Positions 1-11,771 of a stretch of 64,000 nucleotides of DNA are shown here, one piece after another. The DNA is from Thereva unica (taxonomy: Eukaryota; Arthropoda; Insecta; Diptera; Therevidae), in contig OX465282.1 of the NCBI GenBank assembly GCA_949987705.1, forward strand, positions 41,256,039 to 41,320,038. Direction: 5' to 3'. Below the pieces are notes generated by a model. It ran no database searches. It was not told the origin of the DNA and saw only the letters and a list, made by a program, of their open reading frames with translations. Positions within the stretch are counted from its first letter, which is position 1. Each line of letters starts with the position of its first letter. The position numbers were made by a program, and so were the translations under genes.

Positions 1-199
1 AAGTTTCGTGCGTTATATTTGTAAAAAGTGGTGAATGATTTCATCTTAAAAGTCAATGATCAGATCTGGATCACGTTGTAAAAAGAACTCAACTATTATG
101 ATGACAATAGCTATAATCTTTCTTAAATTGTCATCGATAAGTGGTTTTTTGTAATTTGATTTCTATTTTTGGCTGAGAAGTCATGCAACCGGTGATAAC

Positions 200-790
200 A
201 AAAACTTGAGGTCCTTGTACGTTACTACATCCGCTACTCCTTTATCTACCAAGGACGTGTTAACAGATAGCAAATCCAAGGCCGACTTATTAGCACCTCC
301 ATTCGCCTCAAGTTGTTCTCTGCCAGATATTACTATGTCGCCCCTCCACGAAGTATTCCACACATTCAATGGATAGTGCCATCTTCAGAACTCGTGAGGA
401 ATTTAAGTGTGCCTCAGGAACTCGATGTCACTACGAACTTGAACATGTTCAGAAAAAGATGATTCAAACTACCCTTTCAACTGCCGCCAAATTGCAATTA
501 TATTCTCCCCAATGATTATCAAAAAAGTTTATGGAGAAACGTTAGTATCACCGAATCCTAAATTTCAAACAGTATGGCTTCAGATAAAAAAGGTTCACCG
601 AGGACCTTTTAACGTGCCTCGCAGAACACCTCAACAGACCAATTATGGTGAGTCTGGTGTGGCTGCTCTGGATATCTCTCACCCTATACCCTGTTCTGAA
701 GAACTGGATCGAGAGATTTCTTTCCAACCTTACACTCAAGGTAGTATCGCGTACCAGATCCTGTCTCTAAGATAGTGGACTTAAGGCTAC
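200..790 (+). pseudogene. Decayed LINE fragment, linker and RT finger/palm region
   Basis: This is a degenerate plus-strand copy of the same LINE family that lies intact on the minus strand at 2.3-3.9 kb. Readable stretches in shifting frames include KADLL and FASSCSLPD (about 270-330), DSAIFRTREEFKC (about 373-412), KKVYGETLV (about 522-548), QYGFR followed by a stop (about 569) and GESGVAALDIS (about 646-680). The intact copy has FRTREVYKCLKELDV, SKVMETI, QYGFRPKRSTG and GESGLVALDIS in the same order. Several stops, frameshifts and deletions separate the blocks, and the segment after the palm motif is collapsed. It is a dead fragment. It also shows what lay upstream of the point where the foldback structure cuts the other copy. 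Confidence 0.75.
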
Positions 791-954
791 CATTTCTTAT
801 TGAATCTTACTCCTTTGGGCATACATGCCGAGAAAATGGCAGCCTGGACGTCCGTCAGAATAAAGGCTTCTCTTGGATGGACTCCATATCCACAAGGTCA
901 CTGATCCATTTTTAGGATGTTCGCCGCCGCTGCGGACAACCTGGATTACACAGG

Positions 955-1170
955 TAGACAGATGGCTCTAAAATTGGGAACTACGTATGTTGTGGTATCT
1001 TTTCCGAGGCATTGAATAAAGAGACCCCTCTTCGTCTCCCCGGCCATTGTAGCGTCTTCCAAGCGGAATTCACTGCGATCTGGGAGGCTCTCGAATGGCT
1101 GAAGATAAATAATATATTTCATAAGAATAAAGGTGTTATATCGGACGGCCAGGCGAGTGAGAAAAATCAG
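955..1170 (+). pseudogene. Decayed LINE RNase H domain
   Basis: Reading from about 957 gives TDGSK, then CCGIFSEALNKETPLRLPGH, CSVFQAEFTAIWEALEWLK, and about 25 residues later SDGQAS. These are the three catalytic blocks of the RNase H domain carried by I/LOA/R1-type LINEs: D in TDGS, E in QAEFTAI and D in SDGQA. The intact LOA-like element of this window has FTDGSKIDGRAG, YQAEMLALLHAL and LDNQAV in the same places, so the fold is the same but the family differs. Stops follow on both sides. RNase H normally follows RT in these elements; here it lies upstream of the RT shard at 1.77 kb, so at least two elements or a rearrangement are involved. Confidence 0.8.
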
Positions 1171-1764
1171 CTTCGCTCGATGGGGGCAGAGATAGCTCAC
1201 AGTGACGGTGTGCCGCACACTTCACCAAATATGGCCGTGAACGTTCAAAACTCTTTTTCAGCTGAAGAAAAAAGAGATAGGGTAGGTGCTGACCGGTCAC
1301 TGTCTCTTTGGCCCGCACGCTGAAAGTGTGGGTCCTACTTATCCGAAAGACAGTAAGAAGGGTCACGAATTTCTGAGAGACTATATTCCGATTAGTCAAA
1401 CATCCTCCGTGCTCAAACTGAAAACGGCCATCGGATGTCTTCAGCTCAACATGCCCATTTCATAGTTAGATCCACTGAGGCAGTTTTGAACGAAGTTGTG
1501 GGAACGATCGAAAGGGCTCTACATTACAAACAATATGTCTTGACAGCTTTCTCTTAAACAATGTACGGATTGAATGGATTCGAGAATCTGTTATGTGTCT
1601 AAACAATGGCTGACGGAGAATAATCTAAACGTATTTGGGAACCAAGTTGGCAATCAATCACGCCAACAGTAGTACATAACAAGGAAAAGTGATCTCCTCT
1701 TTACTGTGATTTGTAACGATAAATAGCATACTACAAAAAATAGACAGAAGAGGAGCTAAGGAAG
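1171..1764. other. No gene recognised; likely decayed LINE sequence
   Basis: No open frame with recognisable motifs was found on either strand. The stretch lies between an RNase H shard and an RT shard and is probably more decayed LINE, but I cannot support a specific call. Confidence 0.4.
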
Positions 1765-2025
1765 TAATGTAGGCAGATGACCTAGTTATAATGGTTCCAG
1801 GAATGTTTCCAACCGTGATTAGTAAAATTATGCAAGGATGTGTAAATGAAATTGACAGCTGGAGCCGGCAAATCTAACCTATTGTTATTCACAGGAGAAA
1901 GGGAAATTCCCACCAGTTTAGATGGGCACACTTCCACTTTATCCTCCAGGGTGAAACCTATGACTAATATTTAACCCAAAACTAAATTGGAAGTCGAACA
2001 TCGACAAAAGGCTACAGAAAGCCAT
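1765..2025 (+). pseudogene. Decayed LINE RT fragment around the catalytic ADD box
   Basis: A frame from about 1768 reads ADDLVIMVPGMFPTVISKIM, the catalytic box C of a LINE reverse transcriptase with its first residue lost to a stop codon. Further on, another frame gives NPKLNWKSNIDKRLQKA (about 1972-2025), the usual LG-LD-KLNW-HI block downstream of the catalytic aspartates. At least one frameshift lies between. The family cannot be fixed from so short a piece. It ends in a TTAGGTTAGATTAGG-type low-complexity stretch at about 2026-2046. Confidence 0.65.
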
Positions 2026-2272
2026 TAGGTTAGATTAGGTTAGATATGGCGGAGCTGTTCGTTTAAGTTCATACACCGAATTGATAAGATAAGCCCATTT
2101 TGATGCCATAGTGATCCCACTTTAAACCTGATGTTAAAGTTTTTTTTTTTTTTTTGTGGCAAGATGAAGCTTAGGAGTCACCCTTTGTACTACTAGTCCG
2201 TCATGTCTTAGAAGTCATGGTTCAATGTCTAGTAGTAAGCTTGATCTGAAGGAAAAATGAGATAGGATAGGT
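2026..2272. other. LINE 3' flank with homopolymer
   Basis: The stretch contains a GGTTAGATTAGGTTAGA stretch at about 2026-2046 and a long T-run at about 2139-2156. The T-run would be an A-run on the minus strand, which fits a poly(A)-like 3' tail of the minus-strand LINE next door. No coding signal was seen. Confidence 0.35.
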
Positions 2273-3909
2273 TAGGGGTCTGGAGGGTGCATGAGTAGAT
2301 GTCGATGAACCTTGCGTTTGAACTCTGAGATGTTATATGAGCTCGGAAACACCGACTGCGGAAGAGAGTTCCACAATCGAGTTGTTCTATTTATAAACGA
2401 ACTGCTAAAACGTAATGTGCGTGAAGGGGAGGGCTAGTCTTGTGTTGCGGGAGAAAGATTGCCGTGTAGGCAGGAGGTTTTTGATTTCAGTGGAGCAGTC
2501 GCTATGATAATAGCGGTAAAACTTGCTGAGCGCTGCTACATTCCTACGGTGGCTTAAAGGATCAATGCAAAGGGTGCTATCGCCAATGAGTTTGATGGCG
2601 CGGTTTTGCACCCTGTCTAGCCAAGCCAAGGTGGTTTTAGGAGCGCCCGCCCAGATATACGAGTTGTATTCAAGGCGTGGCCGAATGTAGGACTTGTAGA
2701 TTGTAGCCAAGGCAGTTGGATGAAGGAGAAACTTGCATCTCTTAAGGAAGCCGAGGCATTGGTACGCTTGTTTGGTGACTTGGTGTATGTGATTATTCCA
2801 TCGCAAATCGTTGGATAGAGTCACGCCGAGGATGTTAAGGTATGGATCAGCTGTTATATTATCCTCGCCCACTGAAATGGAGGAAAGGTTGGTGCAGGTT
2901 TTAGTGGAGAATAGACAGTACTTGGTCTTGGTTTCGTTGAACTCAACACGATTCTTGCGGCCCCAATCACGAATGAGTTTAATGTCCGAGTTAAGAGACT
3001 CGGACATGAGTTCACGTTCTAAGAGACAAGGTCTGGCACTTGCTTGTCCTGTGTTGTCGGAGGGGTATGAGTAACGCAAAGTACCGTCATCGGCAAAACT
3101 ATGAAGTGGATTGGAGGGGATTGAGAGCAGATCATTAATGAATATAAGGAAGAGAGTAGGTGAGAGAATCGCCCCTTGGGGAACGCCGGCCGAAATGGGA
3201 TGGGGGTTGGATTCGACGCCATCCAATACTACCTTGATTGAACGGCCAGAAAGAAAGCTCTCAATCCAGTTCCTTAGAACTGAGTCAATACCAATAGCTT
3301 GGAGTTTCGACAGCAGAGCGGGATGCCATACTCTGTCGAAGGCCTTGGAGATATCTAGAGCAACCAGACCAGACTCACCGTAGCCATGGATGCTTTGGTT
3401 GATGTGTTCGGTCAGGCACACAAGAAGGTCGCCAGTAGACCGTTTTGGTCTAAAGCCATACTGCCTGTCGTGAATAATTAGGTTAGATTCTAGATATTTC
3501 ATCAACCTTCGATTGATTATTGTCTCCATAACTTTGGAGAGAACAGAAGTTAATGCTATTGGGCGGTAGTTTAAAGGGTCGCTGGCTTCACCTTTTTTGG
3601 GAATGGGCTGAACATGAGCTAGTTTCCAAGAGTTGGGATAAACTCCGGAGAAATATGACAAGGCAAAAAGTTTGCGCAGAGGTTTAGCCAAGGGTGAGGC
3701 ACACTTTTTGAGTACCATAGGGGGAATATTATCGGGGCCAGTGGATTTATTGACGTCGAGTTCTTTGAGACATTTGTACACCTCTCGTGTCCTGAAGAAA
3801 ATTCCGTCCATTGAATGGGCGTTGCGATCGAGGACCGGTGGTGACGTATCAGCTTGAGGTAACGAAGAATTTGAGGCGAACAGAGATGCCAGTAAAGTGT
3901 CGTTTCTTC
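2273..3909 (-). pseudogene. Jockey/CR1-like LINE reverse transcriptase, 5'-truncated, one frameshift
   Basis: The main open frame (3811-2405) holds a nearly complete reverse transcriptase: NKSTGPDNIPPMVLKKC, LNYRPIALTSVLSKVMETI, QYGFRPKRSTGDLL, LVALDISKAFDRVWH, AGVPQGAILSPTLFLIFIND and the catalytic box FADDGTL (F instead of the usual Y), then YLNILGVTLSNDLRW and a C-terminal RLEYNSYIWAG block. No RNase H follows, as in Jockey/CR1-group elements. The stop at 2405 looks false: a -1/+1 shift near 2420 restores FINRTTRLWNSLPQSVF, the typical LINE C-terminus, which ends near 2273. Upstream of the first Met the frame stays open (LLASLFASNSSLPQ) up to the exact edge of the foldback structure at 3910, so the 5' part was removed or displaced there. 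Confidence 0.85.
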
Positions 3910-4130
3910 ATGAGCCTGAAGTTCCGAACGTTCGATCGAACGATTTTAGAAAAAAAAAATTAAATTTTGAAACTGACTATCGGACCTTAAAAAACAAGTA
4001 AATAATTGTTTTTTGATACCAGACAGACAGTGGGGGTCTCGAAAAATATCATACCTAAATTATTAACCCCGAATTATAAACCTACCCCTAACTAACCCCC
4101 TAAAAATGATGTTTTTTGGAAAAAATAGTT
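3910..4130 (+). repeat. Left outer leader of the foldback element
   Basis: Non-tandem terminal segment, matched by 20,690-20,884 on the opposite strand with a homopolymer length change as the main difference. Its tip contains overlapping palindromes (CGAACGTTCG and GTTCGATCGAAC), which may be a recognition site for whatever moves the element. The near identity of the two leaders means recent origin or ongoing gene conversion. Confidence 0.85.
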
Positions 4131-7100
4131 AGAGGCCGAGTGCCCCGCTGGATTTTTGTGGACTTGTTAAGGGTGGTGCTAGTAACCACCCCCAAAAATC
4201 TCAAGTCGATATCGTGCACGGGCGACACCCCTAACTCACCCCCTAAAAATGAATATTTTTAAAACAATAGTTAGAGGCCTAGTGCCCCGCTGGATTTTTG
4301 TGGACTTGTTAAGAGTGGTGCTAGTAACCACCCCCAAAAATCTCAAGTCGATATCGTGCACGGGCGACACCCCTAACTCACCCCCTAAAAATGAATATTT
4401 TTAAAACAATAGTTAGAGGCCTAGTGCCCCGCTGGATTTTTGTGGACTTGTTAAGGGTGGTGCTAGTAACCACCCCCAAAAATCTCAAGTCGATATCGTG
4501 CACGGGCGACACCCCTAACTCACCCCCTAAAAATGAATATTTTTAAAACAATAGTTAGAGGCCTAGTGCCCCGCTGGATTTTTGTGGACTTGTTAAGAGT
4601 GGTGCTAGTAACCACCCCCAAAAATCTCAAGTCGATATCGTGCACGGGCGACACCCCTAACTCACCCCCTAAAAATGAATATTTTTAAAACAATAGTTAG
4701 AGGCCTAGTGCCCCGCTGGATTTTTGTGGACTTGTTAAGGGTGGTGCTAGTAACCACCCCCAAAAATCTCAAGTCGATATCGTGCACGGGCGACACCCCT
4801 AACTCACCCCCTAAAAATGAATATTTTTAAAACAATAGTTAGAGGCCTAGTGCCCCGCTGGATTTTTGTGGACTTGTTAAGGGTGGTGCTAGTAACCACC
4901 CCCAAAAATCTCAAGTCGATATCGTGCACGGGCGACACCCCTAACTCACCCCCTAAAAATGAATATTTTTAAAACAATAGTTAGAGGCCTAGTGCCCCGC
5001 TGGATTTTTGTGGACTTGTTAAGGGTGGTGCTAGTAACCACCCCCAAAAATCTCAAGTCGATATCGTGCACGGGCGACACCCCTAACTCACCCCCTAAAA
5101 ATGAATATTTTTAAAACAATAGTTAGAGGCCTAGTGCCCCGCTGGATTTTTGTGGACTTGTTAATGGTGGTGCTAGTAACCACCCCCAAAAATCTCAAGT
5201 CGATATCGTGCACGGGCGACACCCCTAACTCACCCCCTAAAAATGAATATTTTTAAAACAATAGTTAGAGGCCTAGTGCCCCGCTGGATTTTTGTGGACT
5301 TGTTAAGGGTGGTGCTAGTAACCACCCCCAAAAATCTCAAGTCGATATCGTGCACGGGCGACACCCCTAACTCACCCCCTAAAAATGAATATTTTTAAAA
5401 CAATAGTTAGAGGCCTAGTGCCCCGCTGGATTTTTGTGGACTTGTTAAGAGTGGTGCTAGTAACCACCCCCAAAAATCTCAAGTCCATATCGTGCACGGG
5501 CGATACCCCTAACTCACCCCCTAGAAATGATTATTTTTAAACAAATAGTTAGAGGCCTAGTGCCCCGCTGGATTTTTGTGGACTTGTTAATGGTGGTGCT
5601 AGTAGCCACCACAAAAAATCTCAAGCCCATATCGTGCACGGGCGACACTTTTAAAACACCCCCTAGAAATGATTATTTTTAAACAAATAGTTAGAGGCCT
5701 AGTGCCCCGCTGGATTTTTGTGGACTTGTTAAGGGTGGTGCTAGTAGCCACCACAAAAAATCTCAAGCCCATATCGTGCACGGGCGACACTTTTAAAACA
5801 CCCCCTAGAAATGATTATTTTTAAACAAATAGTTAGAGGCCTAGTGCCCCGCTGGATTTTTGTGGACTTGTTAAGGGTGGTGCTAGTAGCCACCACAAAA
5901 AATCTCAAATCCACATCGTGCACGGGTGATACCCCTAACTCACCCCCTAGAAATGATTATTTTTAAACAAATAGTTAGAGGCCTAGTGCCCCGCTGGATT
6001 TTTGTGGACTTGTTAAGGGTGGTGCTAGTAGCCACCACAAAAAATCTCAAGCCCATATCGTGCACGGGCGACACTTTTAAAACACCCCCTAGAAATGATT
6101 ATTTTAAACACAACAGTTAGAGGCCTAGTGCCCCGCTGGATTTTTGTGGACTTGTTAATGGTGGTGCTAGTAGCTACCACAAAAAATCTCAAGTCCATAT
6201 CGTGCACGGGCGATACCCCTAACTCACCCCCTAGAAATGATTATTTTTAAACAAATAGGTAGAGGCCTAGTGCCCCGCTGGATTTTTGTGGACTTGTTAA
6301 GGGTGGTGCTAGTAGCCACCACAAAAAATCTCAAGTCCATATCGTGCACGGGCGATACCCCTAACTCACCCCCTAGAAATGATTATTTTTAAACAAATAG
6401 TTAGAGGCCTAGTGCCCCGCTGGATTTTTGTGGACTTGTTAAGGGTGGTGCTAGTAACCACCACAAAAAATCTCAAGTCCATATCGTGCACGGGCGATAC
6501 CCCTAACTCACCCCCTAGAAATGATTATTTTGAAAAAAATAGTTAGAGCCCTAGTGCCCCGCTGGATTTTTGTGAACTTGTTAAGGGTGGTGCTAGTAGC
6601 CACCACAAAAAATCTCAAGTCCATATCGTGCACGGGCGATACCCCTAACTCACCCCCTAGAAATGATTATTTTTAAACAAATAGTTAGAGGCCTAGTGCC
6701 CCGCTGGATTTTTGTGGACTTGTTAAGGGTGGTGCTAGTAGCCACCACAAAAAATCTCAAGTCCATATCGTGCACGGGCGATACCCCTAACTCACCCCCT
6801 AGAAATGATTAATTTTAAACAAATAGTTAGAGGCCTAGTGCCCCGCTGGATTTTTGTGGACTTGTTAAGGGTGGTGCTAGTAGCCACCACAAAAAATCTC
6901 AAGTCCATATCGTGCACGGGCGATACCCCTAACTCACCCCCTAGAAATGATTATTTTTAAACAAATAGTTAGAGGCCTAGTGCCCCGCTGGATTTTTGTG
7001 GACTTGTTAAGGGTGGTGCTAGTAACCACCACAAAAAATCTCAAGCCTATATCGTGCACGGGCGATACCCCTAACTCACCCCCTAGAAATGATTAATTTT

Positions 7101-8015
7101 AAACAAATAGTTAGAGGCCTAGTGCCCCGCTGGATTTTTGTGGACTTGTTAAGGGTGGTGCTAGTAGCCACCACAAAAAATCTCAAGTCCATATCGTGCA
7201 CGGGCGATACCCCTAACTCACCCCCTAGAAATGATTATTTTTAAACAAATAGTTAGAGGCCTAGTGCCCCGCTGGATTTTTGTGGACTTGTTAAGGGTGG
7301 TGCTAGTAACCACCACAAAAAATCTCAAGCCCATATCGTGCACGGGCGATACCCCTAACTCACCCCCTAGAAATGATTATTTTTAAACAATTAGTTAGAG
7401 GCCTAGTGCCCCGCTGGATTTTTGTGGACTTGTTAAGGGTGGTGCTAGTAGCCGCCACAAAAAATCTCAAGTCCATATCGTGCACGGGCGATACCCCTAA
7501 CTCACCCCCTAGAAATGATTATTTTTAAACAAATAGTTAGAGGCCTAGTGCCCCGCTGGATTTTTGTGGACTTGTTAAGGGTGGTGCTAGTAGCCACCAC
7601 AAAAAATCTCAAGTCTATATCGTGCACGGGCGATACCCCTAACTCACCCCCTAGAAATGATTATTTTGAAAAAAATAGTTAGAGGCCTAGTGCCCCGCTG
7701 GTTTTTTGTGAACTTGTTAAGGGTGGTGCTAGTAGCCACCACAAAAAATCTCAAGTCCATATCGTGCACGGGCGATACCCCTAACTCACCCCCTAGAAAT
7801 GATTATTTTTAAACAAATAGTTAGAGGCCTAGTGCCCCGCTGGATTTTTGTGGACTTGTTAAGGGTGGTGCTAGTAGCCACCACAAAAAATCTCAAGTCC
7901 ATATCGTGCACGGGCGATACCCCTAACTCACCCCCTAGAAATGATTATTTTTAAACAAATAGTTAGAGGCCTAGTGCCCCGCTGGATTTTTGTGGACTTG
8001 TTAATGGTGGTGCTA
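4131..8015 (+). repeat. Left-arm tandem array of ~142-bp repeats (outer part)
   Basis: About 27 head-to-tail units; successive GCCCCGCTGGATTTTTGTGG blocks are 142 bp apart. Three variants occur. Type i (CCCCCAAAAATCTC, GTCGATATCG, AAATGAATATTTTT) fills the outer part to about 5,470. Type ii (CCACAAAAAATCTC, GTCCATATCG, AGAAATGATTA) and type iii (GCCCATATCG, CACTTTTAAAACAC) are intermixed further in. Each unit carries a short hairpin, GGTGGT-GCTAGTA-ACCACC or a variant. The array is cut at 8,015 by the LOA-like LINE and resumes at 12,493. Confidence 0.95.
8002..8015 (+). repeat. LINE target-site duplication, 3' side
   Basis: TAATGGTGGTGCTA, identical to 12,493-12,506. The cut falls inside the loop of the hairpin present in every 142-bp unit. 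Confidence 0.92.
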
Positions 8016-8092
8016 TATATATAGATTTTCGAGGGATACCGAATCAGACCACTATCTGCGGGTCCCTTTTCGTCCCTCTGCCTAGAGTCATC

Positions 8093-11000
8093 TTATTGGG
8101 GTTGCAGTGGGTTGTCCCATTCCTCCCTTACTTCGACTCCCCTAGTTATCGCAAGCAGCTGATTGAAGGGAGTCTGCCTCATGTCCTCCATCCAATGGAG
8201 TCCAGTTATGGCAGCCCTTTTCCTCGCCACCGCCGGACAGTGACACACTATGTGTGTGGCCGTCTCAGGTTCCTCCAGGCACATCCGACAGGTGTCATCC
8301 TCCAGAATTCCCATTCTTTTTAGGTGATACCTGAAACATCCGTGTCCTGTAATCAGTGCCACCAACCATCTGAGGGTTCTCCTTTGCATATGCAGGATCC
8401 TTCTTCTGGCTGCGGTAATCGGCAACGTAAGCACCATCTTAGCCTGCCTACACGTGGTCATAGCGTCCCACCGTCTCCGGTGTTCCTCAGCGACCCATTT
8501 CTCGATGCAGTTCCTCACCAATCCTCTGCCAATGGCAGAGTATGGCTCCGGTCCCCAGAATTCCGAGGTTGACCCCTGTTTTGCCAGGTTGTCAGCCTTT
8601 TCGTTCCCATCGATGCCTGTATGTCCTCTAACCCAAGCTAGCGTCACGTTGTTTTGTTTCGCACACCTGTTCAGTTTTTGGACACATTCCAACGCCAGAG
8701 ACGCATTAATCTCTGTCTGATTCATGCGCTTAATCACAGCCTGATTGTCCAGTGCTATAAGGATACTTCTTCCCTGCACCTGACCCTCACTTATGTGATC
8801 CAGCGCGTGCAGCAGAGCAAGCATTTCCGCCTGGTAGACTGAGGTGTAATTCCCCAAAGCCAGAGAGCAGGTCAGATTTAAGTCCTCCGAGAAGACTCCC
8901 GCACCTGCTCTGCCGTCAATCTTGGATCCGTCCGTGAAGATATATATGTCTTCCGGTCTCCCTTCGGGGAGCGTTCCGTTCCCTATGAGGGTTTTATGAT
9001 ACCTTTCGGTCACCCTCATTTTTGTGATCCCTTCCATGGGCATCATGAGCTCCCTAATCCCTTTAATGCGATCCAGGATCTTCATGTGCCCATATAAGGT
9101 TCCTGACGCCTGCCATGCGGCATCACGTCTCATCCGAATCGCTGAGGCTGCCGCAGTCTTCATCACCTGGAGATCTAACGGCAGCAGACCTAACAGCGCC
9201 TCCAATGCCGCGGCGGGTGTGGTGCGGAAAGCACCGCTCACACCTACGCAGGCCATTCTTTGCACCTTGTCCAAATGCCTCTTGACGGTTTTCTGTGTGG
9301 CTTTAGTCCACCAGACCACCGAGGCATAAGTTATGATGGGTCTCACCATCATGGTATATGTCCAGTATGCTAACCTTGGTGAGATACCCCACCTTAGTCC
9401 ACATACTCTTCTGCACTGGTGAAGCACCCTTGTCGCCTTCTTAATCTTCTCTTCAACGTGGTATTTCCAGGTTAGTCGCGAGTCCAAGTATACACCCAGA
9501 TACTTGACCATCCCAGACACCTTGATCCTCGATCCAAAAAGCATGAGGGGCTGAAAATCCAGATCTTTAATCTTCCTAGTGAAGATTATCGCGTCTGTCT
9601 TATTGGCATTTATGGTGAGGCCCTGTTCCGTACACCACTGCTCAACCACTTGGAGTGCATTCCTCATGATATCTGCCGTAGTGCTCATAAACTTGCCACG
9701 TGCCACAATCGCTACATCATCTGCATACCCAACGGTATGCACGCCCATTACCTCTAGCCGCCTGAGCAGAGTGTCCACAGTGATGTTCCACAGGAGGGGC
9801 GATAGGACCCCGCCCTGTGGGCATCCCTTGCTGACCCTCCCTCGAAGCCGCGAGTCTCCTGTCTGAATCCTTACCGCTCTGTTTTTCAGCATGCTGTCCA
9901 CCCACCTTACAATCATGGGGCTGACCTCGCGCCTCACCAGAGCGTCTTTGAGTTTGTTGAACTGTATCTTGTCGAAGGCGCCTTCGATGTCCATAATAAC
10001 GGCCATCGCTATGCCTCCGGTATACAGTTCCCCCTCGGCTACTCGCACCAGTTGGTGAAGTGCCGTTTCTGTAGATCTGCCAGCCTGGTAAGCGTGCTGG
10101 CTTCTACTTAAAGGGTGCCTCCTTAGCATAGTACTCTCCAGGTGGTCTGCCACCACTCTTTCCATTGTTTTCAACAGAAAGGATGTTAGGCTGACTGGCC
10201 TGGAGGACTTCGCCTCGGTGTAGTCCTTCTTGCCTGGCTTAGGGAGAAATACCACTTTGGTTTCCCTCCACACCGCCGGAATGTATCCTGTTGCTAGACA
10301 GGTAACGAATATTCCCCTAAGCCTGGGTGCAATGATATCTTTGCCCCATTGAAGCAGCGCAGGGAATATTCCGTCACGCCCCGATGTCTTGAAGGGAGAG
10401 AATGTGTCTATTGCACGTCTCACCCCTTCCTCCGTCACCACCCCGTTAGCCTCCTCTCGGTTCATCCTTGTAGCCATTCTGTTACGAATAGTCCAAGATT
10501 TACCCGAGATATAGCTGCCAGGAAAGTGAACTTCCATCAGGATCTTGTTGGTTTCCTCCAGCGTCTCCGTCATCCTCCCCGACGGGTCACGAACGAGTCC
10601 GACTTTGGAGACCGGGTCCCTGGAGATCATTTTCTGAAGTCTGCTGGCCTCAGATATGCTCTCCATGCTCGAGCAGAAATCCCTCCACGACTCCCTTTTC
10701 CGTCGTCGCAGAGTTTGTTTCATTTCTCTTTTCTTGGCTTTGTAATTCTCCCAGGCAACCGGGTCATTGCACCTCATCGCTTGGTTGAAAGCCCTTCTGA
10801 CCTCTTTCTTCAGTTTCTCCAGCTCCCTGCACCACCAGGGTGTGGGATCATGGTCATCCACTGACGTAAGAGGACACGCCACTCGAAAAGCGTTCTCTAT
10901 CGCTGTCTGCAGGACATGCAACTGAGACTCTGCTTCTCTTGTGGTTTTCGGTGCCCTTGGCACGCGCTCCCCGAGATTCCTGCGCAACATTTCAGTATAT

Positions 11001-11770
11001 CTAGACGTGTCCGTGTTGCGGGGAATTCTCGTTGTTCTAATTCCGTCTCCCCTGCCCGGGGTTCCGTACTCTATCTCAAATGAAATGGCTCTGTGATCTG
11101 ACATAGTCGTCCGATCCATCACCTCCCAGTTGGTCAATCTTGTCAACATCCGGTTGCTGCATAGAGTTATATCTATGACCTCCCTTCGTCTAGCATCGAC
11201 GAAGGTTGGTTCTACCCCTCTATTTGCAATAACTAGATTGTTGCATTCCACAAATTCGAGCAAAGCCTCTCCTCTATGGTTGTCGTTGGTGCTTCCCCAC
11301 ACCGTGTTGTGTGCATTTGCGTCGCAACCAACTATTAACCCTGTGCCTTTTTCGCCACAGGTAATAACCAGAATTTCCAACTCCCTGGTGGGCGGAGGAT
11401 CTGGCGAATCGTACGGAAGGTAGGCTGAGGCTAGAATGAAAGCCCCACTTCCAGTACCTACGCGTACTGCTGTGAGATCTGGTGTGCACAAGTGCGGCAG
11501 TAAAACCGCCTGCACTCCGTGTTTCACCAGCACACACGTCCTCACTCTTTCATTCGCATTGGGAACGTACAGAGTGTCAAAGCTCCCAGATAGTCCCCTA
11601 ATCCTACCGTTGTAGATCCAGGGTTCCTGTATGAGAGCAATATCCAGCTTCATCTCACCGAAGCCTCGCGTCATCATTGCTGATGCTGCTCTGCTATGGT
11701 GTAGATTCAACTGGCAAACCTTTAATTGCCGGAACTGGCCCACCTCCCGCCCAGCTGACGAGGATTCCAT
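8093..11770 (-). CDS. LINE ORF2: endonuclease, reverse transcriptase, RNase H
   Basis: A 1,225-residue replicative polyprotein with no stops. In order: an apurinic-type endonuclease in roughly residues 15-235 (QLNLHHSRAAS, LIQEPWI, VGCDANAHNTVWGS, DITLCS, catalytic SDHRAISFEI); a reverse transcriptase in roughly 410-760 (SGRDGIFPALLQWG, SSRPVSLTSFLLKTMERVV, QHAYQAGRSTETALH, MDIEGAFDKI, GCPQGGVLSPLLWN, catalytic GYADDVAIVA); an RNase H domain in roughly 930-1060 (FTDGSKIDGRAG, YQAEMLALLHAL, LDNQAVI, WVRGHTGIDGNEKADNLA); and a C-terminal finger of the type C-x2-C-x7-8-H-x4-C (TCRMCLEEPETATHIVCHC). All visible catalytic residues are present, so it looks competent. It starts one base after the ORF1 stop, which suggests translation coupled to ORF1. 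Assignment to the LOA/I group rests on RNase H plus layout. Confidence 0.93.
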   Translation of the reverse strand: MESSSAGREVGQFRQLKVCQLNLHHSRAASAMMTRGFGEMKLDIALIQEPWIYNGRIRGLSGSFDTLYVPNANERVRTCVLVKHGVQAVLLPHLCTPDLTAVRVGTGSGAFILASAYLPYDSPDPPPTRELEILVITCGEKGTGLIVGCDANAHNTVWGSTNDNHRGEALLEFVECNNLVIANRGVEPTFVDARRREVIDITLCSNRMLTRLTNWEVMDRTTMSDHRAISFEIEYGTPGRGDGIRTTRIPRNTDTSRYTEMLRRNLGERVPRAPKTTREAESQLHVLQTAIENAFRVACPLTSVDDHDPTPWWCRELEKLKKEVRRAFNQAMRCNDPVAWENYKAKKREMKQTLRRRKRESWRDFCSSMESISEASRLQKMISRDPVSKVGLVRDPSGRMTETLEETNKILMEVHFPGSYISGKSWTIRNRMATRMNREEANGVVTEEGVRRAIDTFSPFKTSGRDGIFPALLQWGKDIIAPRLRGIFVTCLATGYIPAVWRETKVVFLPKPGKKDYTEAKSSRPVSLTSFLLKTMERVVADHLESTMLRRHPLSRSQHAYQAGRSTETALHQLVRVAEGELYTGGIAMAVIMDIEGAFDKIQFNKLKDALVRREVSPMIVRWVDSMLKNRAVRIQTGDSRLRGRVSKGCPQGGVLSPLLWNITVDTLLRRLEVMGVHTVGYADDVAIVARGKFMSTTADIMRNALQVVEQWCTEQGLTINANKTDAIIFTRKIKDLDFQPLMLFGSRIKVSGMVKYLGVYLDSRLTWKYHVEEKIKKATRVLHQCRRVCGLRWGISPRLAYWTYTMMVRPIITYASVVWWTKATQKTVKRHLDKVQRMACVGVSGAFRTTPAAALEALLGLLPLDLQVMKTAAASAIRMRRDAAWQASGTLYGHMKILDRIKGIRELMMPMEGITKMRVTERYHKTLIGNGTLPEGRPEDIYIFTDGSKIDGRAGAGVFSEDLNLTCSLALGNYTSVYQAEMLALLHALDHISEGQVQGRSILIALDNQAVIKRMNQTEINASLALECVQKLNRCAKQNNVTLAWVRGHTGIDGNEKADNLAKQGSTSEFWGPEPYSAIGRGLVRNCIEKWVAEEHRRRWDAMTTCRQAKMVLTLPITAARRRILHMQRRTLRWLVALITGHGCFRYHLKRMGILEDDTCRMCLEEPETATHIVCHCPAVARKRAAITGLHWMEDMRQTPFNQLLAITRGVEVREEWDNPLQPQ

Positions 11771-11771
11771 T

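Noticed and set aside
2026..2046. GGTTAGATTAGGTTAGA as a telomeric repeat
   Set aside because: Only a few imperfect units, between LINE pieces; more likely low-complexity LINE sequence.
8096..9866. Plus-strand frames across the LOA-like LINE
   Set aside because: Shadows of the 1,225-residue minus-strand ORF2, which has all expected motifs.
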